Of a DNA stretch of 64,000 bases, positions 10,298-19,936 are shown one piece after another. Position 1 is the stretch's first letter; the number at the start of each line of letters is the position of its first letter. Source of the DNA: Synechocystis sp. LKSZ1 (GTDB lineage Bacteria; Cyanobacteriota; Cyanobacteriia; Cyanobacteriales; Microcystaceae); assembly GCF_040436315.1 (NCBI RefSeq), contig NZ_AP031572.1, forward strand, positions 620,001-684,000, given 5' to 3'. Under the pieces are notes generated by a model. It had not been told where the DNA came from, made no database searches, and was given only the letters and a program-made list of their open reading frames with translations. Position numbers and translations under genes: made by a program.

Positions 10298-11092
10298 TTA
10301 CCACAGAGCTGCCTTGAGTTGACGACAGAAATTCGTCATCGAAGCCAGTCCCTCTGCCGGGGTTCCTTCCGCTAAGCGCTTGACAAAGGCACTACCGACA
10401 ATCACCGCATCCGCGCCCCAGGCCTTAACCTGCTGGGCCTGTTCCGGTTGGGAAATACCAAAACCAACGCCAACGGGTTTATCCGTTGTTTGACGAATCA
10501 GGCCCAAGAGGTCTTCCACTCGCGTAGCTACCTGGGCCCGCATCCCCGTAACCCCAGTGACACTCACCAGATAAATAAACCCCTGGGACTGGGCGGCAAT
10601 GGCTTGGATTCGTTCAGCGGGACTCGTCGGGGCAATCAACAAAATCAAATCGATCCCCAAGGCTTGACAGGGCCGCAATAGGTTATCGGCTTCTTCCAAG
10701 GGCAGATCGGGAACCACCAGGCCCGCAACCCCCGCCGCTTTAATCCGTTGTAGAAAAGCTTCAATACCCCGATGGAAAATCGGGTTGTAGTAGGTGAAGA
10801 GAATAATCGGAGCCGTTAAATCGGCCTGCACCGTTTCCACTACAGCCAACACCTGTTCTAGGGTGACACCCTTTTGCAAAGCCCGAGTAGCGGCGGCCTG
10901 AATCACAGGGCCATCGGCCAGGGGGTCGGAGTAGGGAACACCCAATTCAATCAGATCAGCCCCAGCTTGGTCGAGTAAGCGCAATGCCTGGGCCGTTGTT
11001 TCGAGATCCGGGTCTCCGGCGGTAATAAAGGGAATGAGGGCGCACTCTCCCCGTTGGCGAAGCGCATCAAAACAAGCTGAAACCGCAGTCAT
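10298..11092 (-). CDS. trpA: Tryptophan synthase alpha subunit
   Basis: A 264-residue TIM-barrel protein that cleaves indole-3-glycerol phosphate to indole and glyceraldehyde-3-phosphate, passing indole to TrpB. The catalytic Glu and Asp are in [16 protein letters not shown]. With the ATG at 11092 they fall at positions 49 and 60, the same numbers as in the E. coli enzyme, which supports this start over an in-frame TTG two codons earlier. The phosphate-binding glycine motifs near the C-terminus (GVGFGIS, IVGSAFV) are present. No other trp gene is nearby, as is usual in cyanobacteria. The M42 peptidase follows directly. Confidence 0.95.
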   Translation of the reverse strand: MTAVSACFDALRQRGECALIPFITAGDPDLETTAQALRLLDQAGADLIELGVPYSDPLADGPVIQAAATRALQKGVTLEQVLAVVETVQADLTAPIILFTYYNPIFHRGIEAFLQRIKAAGVAGLVVPDLPLEEADNLLRPCQALGIDLILLIAPTSPAERIQAIAAQSQGFIYLVSVTGVTGMRAQVATRVEDLLGLIRQTTDKPVGVGFGISQPEQAQQVKAWGADAVIVGSAFVKRLAEGTPAEGLASMTNFCRQLKAALW

Positions 11093-11227
11093 GGGCAAGT
11101 CTATTGTTAGGTCAGAACCCTACACATTCTGCCATAATCCGGCAAACTCCCAAACAGATTTAGCGTTGCATGATAAAGAGATGCCTTGAGAAAAACTTAA
11201 ATGATGCTGTTCGTTGCTCAAATCAAC

Positions 11228-11680
11228 TCAGATTGGAGCAATATTTTGCCACAACTCAGCTTCTATAAACCTAGACAAATGACCTATATTAGTGGTTGCA
11301 ACAACAAGATCTGGAATAGCCAGAGTCCTTGCCTGAGCTACCAAAATCATGTCCGCATCGATTGTTTTATCCCCTGCTGTTGGTTGCCCTTGCTGACGAG
11401 CTTGGGCCCAAAGTTGTGCCGCATGACGCATGGACGTAGTTGTAATCGGCAAATACTCTAGAAACTTTGTTAAATTATCAAGACGAGCCACACCTTTATC
11501 CTTCTTTGCCCGCAGTAACTCACGCCGAAGTTCATAGTCTGCAATCTCTGGAATAATAACGCGGTTCTCCCCTGTGAGGTGATTTTGGAGCCATTGGGCA
11601 CAAGCGATACTTTCAGGAGAGAGTTTTGGATTCGTAATCAGACCAAGGGGGCCTGCGTCCAATAGAATGACTCGGTTCAC
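11228..11680 (-). CDS. PIN-domain toxin (VapC-like)
   Basis: A 150-residue PIN-domain protein. PIN nucleases cut RNA using clustered acidic residues. Candidates here are Asp8 in ILLDAGPLG, Glu in ADYELRRELL and Asp in DADMILVAQA, followed by ATTNIGHLSRF in the position of the usual T-[ND] motif. The start is taken at GTG 11680 because it forms a four-base GTGA overlap with the stop of the upstream antitoxin-like gene; a TTG one codon earlier also exists. This is the layout of a type II toxin-antitoxin pair with translational coupling. The nuclease target is unknown. Confidence 0.8.
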   Translation of the reverse strand: MNRVILLDAGPLGLITNPKLSPESIACAQWLQNHLTGENRVIIPEIADYELRRELLRAKKDKGVARLDNLTKFLEYLPITTTSMRHAAQLWAQARQQGQPTAGDKTIDADMILVAQARTLAIPDLVVATTNIGHLSRFIEAELWQNIAPI

Positions 11681-11961
11681 CAAGTTATACCTTTTAATTC
11701 GATTGGGAACAGCTTACGTTTAGACAACCGATCCTCATCTAAGGCACGCACGAGGTATTGGCCAGTTTCTTGCTGTTCCTCAATATCTTCATCATCGATC
11801 CAGGACTGAATCAGATTAACTGCGTCGGATTGCTTTTGCCTTAGCAGAATAGAGTTGTGCAAAAGTTTTAGGGTCACAGCTTCCACTGAAAGCCCTTGTT
11901 GCTGGGCCTCCTGGAAGAGATATTGCTCTAATTCCGGTGGAAGGTTTAGGGTTAGCGTCAT
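11677..11961 (-). CDS. Putative antitoxin paired with the PIN toxin
   Basis: A 94-residue protein beginning MTLTLNLPPELEQYL, the start seen in a group of cyanobacterial antitoxin-like proteins with a short ribbon-helix-helix-like N-terminus, followed by an acidic helical region (DDEDIEEQQE). Its TGA overlaps the GTG start of the PIN gene, so the two are translated together. A Met seven codons upstream is an alternative start. The open frame further upstream runs into cobA and is not plausible. Function is inferred from position and N-terminal pattern. Autoregulation of the pair is expected but no operator was recognised. Confidence 0.65.
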   Translation of the reverse strand: MTLTLNLPPELEQYLFQEAQQQGLSVEAVTLKLLHNSILLRQKQSDAVNLIQSWIDDEDIEEQQETGQYLVRALDEDRLSKRKLFPIELKGITW

Positions 11962-12049
11962 AGGTTTCGGCTGGACAAGCATCCTAATTCTAGCCGGACA
12001 AGGCGAGGAGATTACTGGATAGCCTCCTTTGATCGCCCTAAGTTTCCTG

Positions 12050-12820
12050 TCATAGTCGGGAGAGCAGGGCCTGCCGTTGGCCCTTGAGGGAGACGATCCA
12101 GCCAACTACGGCAATGGCCGGTGCTTCAAAACCGTTGACTTCGATCTGAGTCCTAATCGTCTCTAAAGTTCCCACCAATTCTGCCTGCTCCGGCCGAGTC
12201 CCCCAGCGAATCAGGGCAATTGGAGTATCAGGGGCCAGGCCCCCTGCCAGCAATTGCGGAATGATCTGGGGCAGATTATGAAGGCCCATGTAGATGACGA
12301 TAGTTTCAGAGCCTTGGGCAATGGCCGGCCAATTAACTTGGGGCCGATACTTGCCGGCGGCCTCATGGCCCGTCACGAAGGTTACCGAAGAACCATAATC
12401 ACGGTGGGTAATGGGAATTCCAGCGTAGGCTGGAGCCGCAATACCTGCGGTAATACCAGGTACGACTTCTACAGGAATCCCCGCTGCTTCGAGGTCGGCC
12501 ATTTCTTCCCCACCTCGGCCAAAGACAAAGGGGTCTCCTCCCTTGAGACGGACGACAATGGCATGGGTCTGGGCTTTTTCGATCAACAGTTGGGTGGTTT
12601 CCGCTTGGGCTTTAGAATGGCGTCCCCGTCGCTTACCCGCGTTGATCTGTTCAGCCTGGGGGTTAATCATGGCCAAAATCGGCGCACTAACCAGGGCATC
12701 GTAAATCACCACGTCGGCGTGTTCGAGGAGGCTTTTTCCCTTGAGGGTGAAGAGGCCCGGATCGCCTGGGCCAGCCCCGACTAAATAGACTTTACCGAGA
12801 ACAGCAGGGCTTGGGGTCAT
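12050..12820 (-). CDS. cobA: Uroporphyrinogen-III C-methyltransferase
   Basis: A 256-residue SAM-dependent methylase that makes precorrin-2 from uroporphyrinogen III, the first step to siroheme and cobalamin. Family motifs are visible: VYLVGAGPGDPGL near the N-terminus (SAM site), VRLKGGDPFVFGRGGEE, VVPGITAG and PITHRDYGSSVTFVTGH. It is the short monofunctional type, without the CysG oxidase/chelatase part. Its ATG overlaps the TGA of the preceding chelatase gene by four bases (ATGA), so the two siroheme genes are coupled. Confidence 0.95.
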   Translation of the reverse strand: MTPSPAVLGKVYLVGAGPGDPGLFTLKGKSLLEHADVVIYDALVSAPILAMINPQAEQINAGKRRGRHSKAQAETTQLLIEKAQTHAIVVRLKGGDPFVFGRGGEEMADLEAAGIPVEVVPGITAGIAAPAYAGIPITHRDYGSSVTFVTGHEAAGKYRPQVNWPAIAQGSETIVIYMGLHNLPQIIPQLLAGGLAPDTPIALIRWGTRPEQAELVGTLETIRTQIEVNGFEAPAIAVVGWIVSLKGQRQALLSRL

Positions 12821-13641
12821 AGGTGTAGTAGTTGGGCCAGCAAAAAAGCAAAGTGAGGATGATGGGCCAGGGGATTACCCAAGTGGAAACGAACCTGGGG
12901 GTACTGGTGCTGCAGATGGGCGACCTGAGACGCTAATTGGTCGGTGATGCCCCCAGAAAAGAGAAAGTAGGGGAGGATCAAAACTTCCTCGCTACCGTTT
13001 TGTATAGAAGCTTCCACCACCGTGGTCAGGTTGGGGGCCAGACTCCAATAGGCTACTTTGGCCTGGAGGGCCTGGGCCCGTTGTTGGGGGGCCAGATTAC
13101 CATCTGCTCGCCGACTACCGTGGGCCAACAGGATCGGCTGGGCCTGGGGATATCGCTCACCGGCTTGACGCAGTAACGATTCTAGGAATGTGTCGTGGCC
13201 GAGGTAGGGCAGACAATCAAAGTCACAAACAGAACCCAAGGCAGCCTGGGCCAAGGCAATTTCCCTGGGCAAGTCTTCCTGGACATGGACACCGGCCTGG
13301 AGAAAGAGGGGCAGTAACCGGAGAGTAGTGCAGTTTAAGGCCTGGACAAGGGCCATGATTTGTTGATGCAGGGGTTGGGGATGACCTTCAAGGGTAGCGG
13401 TTTGTACCGGATAGGCGTAGTCTGGCGGCTGGGGCGGTAGCAGAGTGAGCGTTGGCCCTGTCTCCATCGTGGGTTTATAGCCAGAGAGAACTGGCCGCAC
13501 TGGCGAGAGGGACTCTAGACATTGACTGACTTGATACCCTAGGCGAGTTAGGGCCACCTGGGAACGAGGGTCTCGACTACCGTGGGCAACCAGTAAGTAG
13601 GCAGGATTCAAGGTTTTTATTAAGAAAACATTAAGTTTCAA
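12817..13641 (-). CDS. cbiX: CbiX/SirB-type sirohydrochlorin chelatase
   Basis: About 274 residues with two tandem chelatase half-domains. Each begins with the metal-site His in a V/LAHGSR motif (YLLVAHGSRDPRSQ and ILLAHGSRRADG). A second conserved feature is LPLFLQAGVHVQEDLP. Enzymes of this type insert Fe2+ (siroheme) or Co2+ into sirohydrochlorin; pairing with cobA in one transcript suggests siroheme for nitrite and sulfite reductases. There is no ATG: TTG at 13641 is chosen because AGGAT lies about 7 bases upstream, and TTG at 13611 is the alternative. Longer reading would run into the upstream CLC gene. Confidence 0.85.
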   Translation of the reverse strand: MKLNVFLIKTLNPAYLLVAHGSRDPRSQVALTRLGYQVSQCLESLSPVRPVLSGYKPTMETGPTLTLLPPQPPDYAYPVQTATLEGHPQPLHQQIMALVQALNCTTLRLLPLFLQAGVHVQEDLPREIALAQAALGSVCDFDCLPYLGHDTFLESLLRQAGERYPQAQPILLAHGSRRADGNLAPQQRAQALQAKVAYWSLAPNLTTVVEASIQNGSEEVLILPYFLFSGGITDQLASQVAHLQHQYPQVRFHLGNPLAHHPHFAFLLAQLLHL

Positions 13642-13696
13642 GGCTATCCTAGCGAATTTTGGGGGCCAGCAATGTATCGGGATTGGCGGAATGGAC

Positions 13697-16339
13697 CTAG
13701 AGGCTAGGGGATTCTCGGAAAACCAGCACGGTACTTTCGGTCTGACTCGCAATTAAAGCGGGAATATTTCCATGCAAAACTGTCTGCAACAGGCCCTCTC
13801 GACTGGCCCCCAACAGAATGGCATCACAGTGACGGGCCTCGGCCAAACTAAGGAGTGCATCGGTCACGGATTTAGCACAGACGGGAATTGGGACAACGGG
13901 CTGGCTTATTTGCTCTTCCAGGGCTAGGGCCTGGGTTTTCAGGTCTTGAAAGGGGTCGTAGGCTTCGGTATTGTGGGGCAGGTACACCTTGGAGAGCAAA
14001 ATCTCAGGATTGTCTGGACGGGGATAGAGGCTCAACAGGCCGGGGAGGTAATGCAGGGCCCGTTGAATATTGGGGCCTCCCGCCACCGGAATTAGCCAGG
14101 AAGCTCGGTGCAGAAGACTGTGGGGATAGGTCTGGGGGCCAGGGCCGAGTTTAACCAGCAACAAATCACAGGGGGCTTTTTCAATAATGCTCGTCATCAC
14201 ACTGCCCAAAATATTGCTTTCGCTCTGTTCTGTGCCCTGCCATCCCATGATCAGCAAGTCAATCTTTTGTTCTCGAACGGTGTCTAAAATGGCCTCGGTG
14301 ACACTGTGGGCCAGACGGATATGGGTATGGACTAACTGTTGCTGATGACGGCCCAGGCGTTCCATGCGCTGGAGAAGTTTGCGGGCGGCCTGGGTCGAGG
14401 CGCGGTACTCCGAGGGATGGACCGTTTTTGGGGTTTTCACCACCTGCAGACAATCAATTTCGTAGTTGTGGGTCTGAGCAATGGCCCCGGCAATCTGGAA
14501 TAGGGCCGTGGCCGTTTGGGGATTATTCAAGGGCAGAAGAATACGACCTTCCCCAAGGTGGGGGGCCCGAGTTTGGTAGGCAATGTAGGCAGGATGGCTT
14601 TGCACTGGCCCTTGGCCCCCTAATTGGCTCACTTCTTCTCGAATGATGTCAGTACGAGTAATAATACCAACCAACTTATACCCTTCTACCACGGGTAAGC
14701 GGGATAACTGGTAGCGATTGAGGAGGTACAGCACATCACTCAAGGGAGTATCCGGCGTGACGGTAATCGGGTTGGGGGTCATTAATTCCGCCAAACTTGT
14801 CTGATTAGAGTGTTGACTGGCATTGGCCAGGTCGGTTTGGGTAAAAACACCGACCAATCGACCCCGTTCTACGACAGGAAAACCGCGATGGTGGGACTGG
14901 GACATAATCGGTAAGACTTCCGCCAGGGTGAGGTGACTAGCCAGGCTTTCTACCTGGGTTTGCATAACCTGGGCCGCCGTCATGGTCAGCAAAAAATCAC
15001 GCTGGGGTTGGTCTTCCGCGAGATAAATCCCCTTGGCCTCTAGCAAATGTTCATACAAGGAGCGTGGAAACAGACTTTCGGCCACGAGGTAAGAGACTGC
15101 ACAGCAGATCATGAGCGGCAGAACGGCGTTAAAGTTGCGGGTCAACTCAAACACAATGATGATGGCTGTCACCGGTACCCGCACCACACTCGTAAAAAAG
15201 GCCCCCATGCCTGCTAAGGCAAAGGTACTCTCCAGGCCTGGCCCCAACCAAAATCGACCCAAGTCTCCCACCAGATAGCCCAAGGCCGCTCCCATCACCA
15301 GGGCTGGGGCAAACAGTCCGCCGGGAGTATCGGCGCTATAGGCCAGCATAGCTAACAAAAAATGTACCGCCAGGGCCAGGAGAATATTTTGCCAGCCTAA
15401 TTCTCCCGTAATCACAAAATCCCGAAGACCGGCATTATCTCGAAAGAAGGGGGGCATCGCGGCCATGGCTAGGCCAGAAATGAGGCCAATGCTCCCAATG
15501 CGCCATATCAAGGATAATTGGCGTTGGCGTTGCCATTTTTGCAGAGCGAGAATGCCCCGATTCAGCCAGGCCCCCAGAATGCCCGCCAAGGCCCCTAACA
15601 GTAGATAAAAGGGCAGGGCCGGTGCCGAAAAGCCGACGGTCAGGGGGGGCGCAAGGGTTAACGCCGGGGTAACGGCCGTTGTTTGCAAAAGTAGAGACGT
15701 CACGGCCCCCACAAAGGAGGCCACAATAGAGGTTTCTAGGGTCAAGCCCGACACATCCCGCATCAACTCTTCCACCACAAATAAAACCCCGGCAATGGGT
15801 GTGGTGAAGCCTGCCGCTAGACCGGCAGCGGCGCCTGCGGCAATCATTTGACGGCGATGCTCCGGCGAGGTGGGCAGCCAACGACTTAGTTCCGCAGCCA
15901 GGGCCGCTCCAATGTGAACCGTGGGGGCCCGACGGCCCAAGGGAATACCGGCCCCTAAGACAAAAATCGTGCCTAGACTTTTGACCAGGGCCACTTGCCA
16001 AGAAAGGGGAATGGGATAACGGGCCAAGGCCGCCTTAACCTGGGGAATGCCACCACCAGCCGCAGGAGGACAGGTTTGTTCAATCAGCCAACCCGCCAGG
16101 CCCCCGAACAATAATCCCACGAGGGGAAGAATAGCCCAGGCCCCGTAATGCTCACTCAAGTAGATCCGCCCGGAACCCAACCAATTGATCCCATGTTTGA
16201 TCACCAGGGCCGCTAGGGCCGAGCAGAACCCAATTAAACATGCTTCTAAAATGGCGTAGCGACTATCGGTAGCATTACGGCCGTAATGTTGGGTTTTAAA
16301 CCATTGTCGCCATGACTTAAGCGTTGCCCTAAGCGCCAT
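13697..16339 (-). CDS. CLC-family chloride channel/transporter with CBS pair and two Usp domains; key residues altered
   Basis: An 880-residue membrane protein. The N-terminal half is a CLC domain with many hydrophobic helices, [11 protein letters not shown] and VVEELMRD motifs. Next comes a CBS pair (about residues 455-575; VMQTQVES... and LMTPNPITV...), which usually senses nucleotides, then two universal-stress-protein-like domains ([21 protein letters not shown] and [12 protein letters not shown]). The motif that normally reads GREGP reads GRRAP, so the gating Glu is Arg137. The usual GSGIPE reads GGGIPQ, so the selectivity Ser is Gly96. Both codons were checked on the minus strand. ATG 16339 is chosen over a TTG two codons upstream. 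Transported ion and mechanism are therefore open. Confidence 0.88.
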   Translation of the reverse strand: MALRATLKSWRQWFKTQHYGRNATDSRYAILEACLIGFCSALAALVIKHGINWLGSGRIYLSEHYGAWAILPLVGLLFGGLAGWLIEQTCPPAAGGGIPQVKAALARYPIPLSWQVALVKSLGTIFVLGAGIPLGRRAPTVHIGAALAAELSRWLPTSPEHRRQMIAAGAAAGLAAGFTTPIAGVLFVVEELMRDVSGLTLETSIVASFVGAVTSLLLQTTAVTPALTLAPPLTVGFSAPALPFYLLLGALAGILGAWLNRGILALQKWQRQRQLSLIWRIGSIGLISGLAMAAMPPFFRDNAGLRDFVITGELGWQNILLALAVHFLLAMLAYSADTPGGLFAPALVMGAALGYLVGDLGRFWLGPGLESTFALAGMGAFFTSVVRVPVTAIIIVFELTRNFNAVLPLMICCAVSYLVAESLFPRSLYEHLLEAKGIYLAEDQPQRDFLLTMTAAQVMQTQVESLASHLTLAEVLPIMSQSHHRGFPVVERGRLVGVFTQTDLANASQHSNQTSLAELMTPNPITVTPDTPLSDVLYLLNRYQLSRLPVVEGYKLVGIITRTDIIREEVSQLGGQGPVQSHPAYIAYQTRAPHLGEGRILLPLNNPQTATALFQIAGAIAQTHNYEIDCLQVVKTPKTVHPSEYRASTQAARKLLQRMERLGRHQQQLVHTHIRLAHSVTEAILDTVREQKIDLLIMGWQGTEQSESNILGSVMTSIIEKAPCDLLLVKLGPGPQTYPHSLLHRASWLIPVAGGPNIQRALHYLPGLLSLYPRPDNPEILLSKVYLPHNTEAYDPFQDLKTQALALEEQISQPVVPIPVCAKSVTDALLSLAEARHCDAILLGASREGLLQTVLHGNIPALIASQTESTVLVFRESPSL

Positions 16340-16379
16340 GGCCAATCACGCAATCGGTAAGAGCCAGGAACAGAAGAAC

Positions 16380-16408
16380 ATGACGGGAAAGCCTGGGTTT
16401 GCTACAAT
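16380..16408 (+). promoter_or_regulatory. Candidate sigma-70 promoter for the 16,442 operon
   Basis: ATGACG (-35-like, 4 of 6 matches to TTGACA), exactly 17 bases, then TACAAT (-10), with TG one base upstream of the -10 box. It lies 34 bases before the TTG start at 16442, in the gap between the divergent CLC gene and this operon. Confidence 0.5.
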
Positions 16409-16441
16409 AACAAGCGGTCATTCAGCCAGAAGAGAGCGTCT

Positions 16442-16945
16442 TTGAATCAAGTTGTTAATATTCCTACCCTTGATACCTTAGCGCAAGAACTAGCCGCTAT
16501 CCAGCAAACCGGTTCTAAACGCATTGCCCTATTGGGTTCTCGCCATGTTCCAATCACCCATCAGCAACTCATTGAAATGATGAGCTACGCGCTGGTGTTG
16601 GGGGGAAACCGTTTATTAACCTCCGGCGCTACGGGCACCAATGCCGCCGCCATCAAGGGAGCCATGCGGGCTGATCCCAATTTGCTCACCGTTATTTTAC
16701 CCCAGAGCCTAGACCGCCAACCCCGTGAGTCCCAAGAGCAATTGCAACAAGTGATTCATCTGGTGGAAAGTCCAGAAAATGACCATCTTTCCCTCGGGGA
16801 AGCTAGCGCCCTCTGCAACCGCGAAATCATTTCCCGGTGCCAACAGCTCATTTGTTTTGCGTTCCACGAAAGCCACACCCTCATGCAAACCTGCCAAGAA
16901 GCGGAAGAACAGCGGAAGCTGGTGACACTCTTCTATTTCGACTAG
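16442..16945 (+). CDS. Small Rossmann-fold protein related to DprA/LOG
   Basis: A 167-residue protein with the pattern KRIALLGSRHVP at about 26-37 and LLTSGATGTNAAAIKGA, resembling the nucleotide-binding Rossmann core of DprA (DNA-uptake mediator) and LOG-family proteins. It is far shorter than full DprA (about 360 residues) and lacks other domains, so DNA recombination activity cannot be assumed. Proteins of this size are often labelled DNA recombination-mediator protein A in cyanobacteria. Start codon is TTG with AGAGAG upstream. The DUF58 gene follows after 7 bp, suggesting one transcript. Confidence 0.6.
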   Translation: MNQVVNIPTLDTLAQELAAIQQTGSKRIALLGSRHVPITHQQLIEMMSYALVLGGNRLLTSGATGTNAAAIKGAMRADPNLLTVILPQSLDRQPRESQEQLQQVIHLVESPENDHLSLGEASALCNREIISRCQQLICFAFHESHTLMQTCQEAEEQRKLVTLFYFD

Positions 16946-16952
16946 GAAAGCC

Positions 16953-18110
16953 GTGAAACTGCCCGTTTCTCCAACGGATTGGCTGGAACGACGCTGGGTG
17001 ACTCCCGCCTATGCAGGCTGGCTACTACTATTCTTGACCCTCTGCTTTTTTGGGGCGGCCACCAATACCATGGCCGGTTGGCTCTACGTCCTCAGCGGGC
17101 TCATCATCGCGCTTCTTTTTCTCGGGGCCTGGTTTCCCCCCCAAGTGCTCAAACGACTGGCGGTTGAACGACTACCCATTGCTCCTGTGAGTGCCGGCGA
17201 GGATCTGACCATTACGGTTTTGATCCGCAACCATAGCGGCCAGGCCAAGACCCTTCTACAAGCGTGGGATCTGTTGCCTCCGGCCCTGGGCCGGCCCCAA
17301 GGCCAGGCCATTGAAGCAATCCCGCCCCAATCCATTCATCGTTGGAGTTACTATCAACCCACCTCCCAGCGGGGGATTTACCGCTGGCAAGGACTAGAAC
17401 TCCGCACCGGCGCTCCCCTTGGCCTCTTTTGGTGTCGGCGCCGTCGGCCCTTATCGGGAAAAGCGGTGGTCTATCCCCAAGTACTACCCCTACGGCAATG
17501 CCCCCTGATCGATGTCATCGGTCAAGAAGAAAATCCCCAATGGCAGAGTCAACGGCGTTACCAAGCGGCCTCGGAGGGGGTTACTAAGACTTTGCGGCCC
17601 TATCGCTACGGCGATTCCACCCGTTTGATCCATTGGCGGAGTAGTGCTCGTCTAGACATTTTTCAGGTACGGGAATTGGAGGTGGTGACTGGCGGGCAGG
17701 ATATCGTCATTACCCTGGATAGTGGGGCCGATTGGGCGGCCGACCGTTTCGAGCAGGCCGTGATTGCGGCAGCTTCTCTTTACTTCTACGCCCAGCGGGC
17801 TCAATTTAATGTCAAGCTCTGGACGGCAGGGACGGGCCTCGTAGCAGGAAATCAGGCCGTTTTAGAAACTCTGGCCGCTGTTCAATTCTCAGAACCAGCC
17901 CAGACGCCGCTACCTCAGCGTATTCCCTTACTGTGGCTAACCGGTAATACGGATAGCTTAGGGCAACTTTCGGGTTATAGTCGTTGGCTCTGGTTCCGGC
18001 CATCCTCCCAGGCCCAACTTCCCCCTGGCCTCTCCCACCGTGGCCTCATCGTTGATCCGGACGAAAACTTAACCCAACAATTACAACAGCCTCTACCAAG
18101 GCCGCTGTGA
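16953..18110 (+). CDS. DUF58-domain membrane protein
   Basis: A 385-residue protein with two hydrophobic segments near residues 17-60 and a soluble C-terminal part carrying the DUF58 signature RPYRYGDSTRLIHWRSSAR near residue 215. DUF58 proteins are vWA-like and often occur beside MoxR ATPases and transglutaminase proteins; no MoxR gene is nearby here. Start is GTG, 7 bp after the preceding stop. The role is unknown. A position in the plasma membrane with the DUF58 domain in the cytosol is inferred. Confidence 0.75.
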   Translation: MKLPVSPTDWLERRWVTPAYAGWLLLFLTLCFFGAATNTMAGWLYVLSGLIIALLFLGAWFPPQVLKRLAVERLPIAPVSAGEDLTITVLIRNHSGQAKTLLQAWDLLPPALGRPQGQAIEAIPPQSIHRWSYYQPTSQRGIYRWQGLELRTGAPLGLFWCRRRRPLSGKAVVYPQVLPLRQCPLIDVIGQEENPQWQSQRRYQAASEGVTKTLRPYRYGDSTRLIHWRSSARLDIFQVRELEVVTGGQDIVITLDSGADWAADRFEQAVIAAASLYFYAQRAQFNVKLWTAGTGLVAGNQAVLETLAAVQFSEPAQTPLPQRIPLLWLTGNTDSLGQLSGYSRWLWFRPSSQAQLPPGLSHRGLIVDPDENLTQQLQQPLPRPL

Positions 18111-18121
18111 CAACCCGCGGG

Positions 18122-19021
18122 CTAGGAATCTTCCCCTGCATGGTAGGAGCTCCGCACCAAAGGGCCAGAGCGGACATGGCGAAAACCCATTTGCTCGGCC
18201 TGGTGGCCCAATTGCTCAAATTCTGTCGGAGTCCAATATTTTTGCACCGGTAAATGGGCCAGGGATGGTTGGAGGTATTGGCCCAGAGTTAGACGGTCAC
18301 AGCCTACTTGGCGTAAATCCCTCAGGGCCTGGATAATTTCGGCTTCTGTTTCCCCATGGCCCAGCATCAGGCCGGATTTTGTGGCGATTTCTGGATAGGC
18401 CTGTTTCACCCAAGCCAACACCCGGAGGGAGCGCTGGTACTTGGCCCCCCTCCGCACTTGGCTCTGGAGACGTTCCACGGTTTCTAGATTGTGGTTATAG
18501 CAAACTGGCCGGGCCTGGGCGACGGTTAAAACCCGCTCCCGTTGGCTCTGTTCTCGGCCAGGGCCGCCCCAAAAGTCTGGCGTTAACACCTCAATTTGGG
18601 TCAGGGGATTATCCCGGCGAATCCGCTCAATAATCCGTACAAACCAACTAGCTCCCCCATCGGCTAAATCATCCCGCGCCACGGAGGTCAAGACGACGTA
18701 CTGAAGGCCTAGCAAATGAACCGCTTCAGCTATTTTCTGGGGTTCTTCCGGGTCTAGGGCCATCGGGGCCTGGCCCTTATCTACTTGGCAAAAGGCACAG
18801 GCACGGGTGCAAACTGGCCCCATGAGCAGAAAAGTTGCCGTCTTTTGGGCATAGCATTCGCCTCGGTTCGGACAACGGCCCTCTTCACAGATAGTATGAA
18901 TTTGACGCTGTTTAATAATTTTTTGTACCGTAGATAACTCACTGGCCTTGCCAGGGGCTCGCTTAAGCCAAGATGGCAGGGCCTCATGGGCTCGGGCGGT
19001 CGGAGAAGAAGACAAGGTCAT
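18122..19021 (-). CDS. lipA: Lipoyl synthase
   Basis: A 299-residue radical-SAM enzyme that inserts two sulfurs into protein-bound octanoyl groups of 2-oxoacid dehydrogenases and glycine cleavage H protein. Both iron-sulfur sites are complete: [12 protein letters not shown] (CX4CX5C, auxiliary cluster) and CTRACAFC (CX3CX2C, SAM cluster). The closing Arg-Ser-Ser-Tyr-type tail ([10 protein letters not shown]) is present. ATG 19021 is preferred over a TTG six codons upstream. It follows a GgtC-like permease gene by 27 bp on the same strand. Cyanobacteria often have two lipA genes; this may be one. Confidence 0.93.
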   Translation of the reverse strand: MTLSSSPTARAHEALPSWLKRAPGKASELSTVQKIIKQRQIHTICEEGRCPNRGECYAQKTATFLLMGPVCTRACAFCQVDKGQAPMALDPEEPQKIAEAVHLLGLQYVVLTSVARDDLADGGASWFVRIIERIRRDNPLTQIEVLTPDFWGGPGREQSQRERVLTVAQARPVCYNHNLETVERLQSQVRRGAKYQRSLRVLAWVKQAYPEIATKSGLMLGHGETEAEIIQALRDLRQVGCDRLTLGQYLQPSLAHLPVQKYWTPTEFEQLGHQAEQMGFRHVRSGPLVRSSYHAGEDS

Positions 19022-19048
19022 CGATGGTGACAAAAACAAGAGGAAAAA

Positions 19049-19936
19049 TTAAGCTTTGCTGGGGCGGTTACGCAGGCCTATCAACCCAACCATGGTAGCA
19101 ACAATCCCGATGAGTAATAGAAAGGTCGCCGTGACAAGGGTGGCTCCATAGCCAAAATCAAGGTAGCGCATGACCGTGGCATAGATATAGACAGAAATGG
19201 TCTCCGTACTACCGGCGGGCCCTCCCCCCGTCATCACTTGAATCAGATCAAACACCCCAAAGGCCTGGGCAAACCGAAACAGTAGGGCCAGAAAAATTTG
19301 AGGGCGGAGCAGGGGCAACGTTAATCGCCAAAAAGACTGCCAGGCCCGAGCGCCATCCAAGGCATAGGCCTCGTAGAGATCCTGGGGGATGGCCTGTAAT
19401 CCAGCCAATAAAATAATGGCCATGAAGGGCGTGGTTTTCCACACATCAGCCACAATCAGAGCCGCCATGGCCAAATGGGGTTCCCCCAGCCAAGTCAGGC
19501 CGGTTTCCCGGAGATGTAAGCGCTGCAAGAGATCATTGACAATCCCGTACTGGTCATTAAAAATCCAAGCCCAAGCCAGGCCCATAATGGCAGTGGGCAG
19601 GGCCCAGGGTAAGATCGCCACCGTCCGCACTAGGCCCCGACCCCTAAAGTTTTGATTGAGTAGTAAAGCGATACCTAATCCTAGGAGCAATTCCAGACCA
19701 ACACTGATGCTAGAAAAAATAAAGGTATTACTAAGACTTTGCCAAAATCGGCCATCCCCCAGCAGGCGCTCCCAGTTGGCCAGACCAGTAAAGAGGGGTG
19801 ATAGTTGCGTCGCTAGGTTTTGACGAAAAAAGCTGAGGCCTAAGGCCCAGGCAATGGGATAGATAAAAACCAAGCCGAGGAGGAACAGGGCCGGCAGGAG
19901 CAGAACAACTCCATTCAGACGGGGTAGGGATGGCAT
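19049..19936 (-). CDS. ggtC: Carbohydrate ABC transporter permease, MalF/GgtC type
   Basis: A 295-residue membrane protein with about six hydrophobic segments and the EAA loop (EAYALDGARAWQSFWRLTLPLLRP) of MalF-type sugar permeases, with VMTGGGPAGSTETISVYIY near the C-terminus, common in this family. It resembles GgtC, partner of the GgtD-like permease encoded at 8,417-9,253. The two genes are split by about 10 kb and lie on opposite strands, unlike the contiguous ggtBCD of Synechocystis 6803. Neither the binding protein nor the ATPase is in the window. lipA follows closely downstream. Confidence 0.8.
   Translation of the reverse strand: MPSLPRLNGVVLLLPALFLLGLVFIYPIAWALGLSFFRQNLATQLSPLFTGLANWERLLGDGRFWQSLSNTFIFSSISVGLELLLGLGIALLLNQNFRGRGLVRTVAILPWALPTAIMGLAWAWIFNDQYGIVNDLLQRLHLRETGLTWLGEPHLAMAALIVADVWKTTPFMAIILLAGLQAIPQDLYEAYALDGARAWQSFWRLTLPLLRPQIFLALLFRFAQAFGVFDLIQVMTGGGPAGSTETISVYIYATVMRYLDFGYGATLVTATFLLLIGIVATMVGLIGLRNRPSKA

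Noticed and set aside
12254-12784. 176-residue plus-strand open frame
   Set aside because: It is the antisense shadow of cobA, whose motifs are complete.
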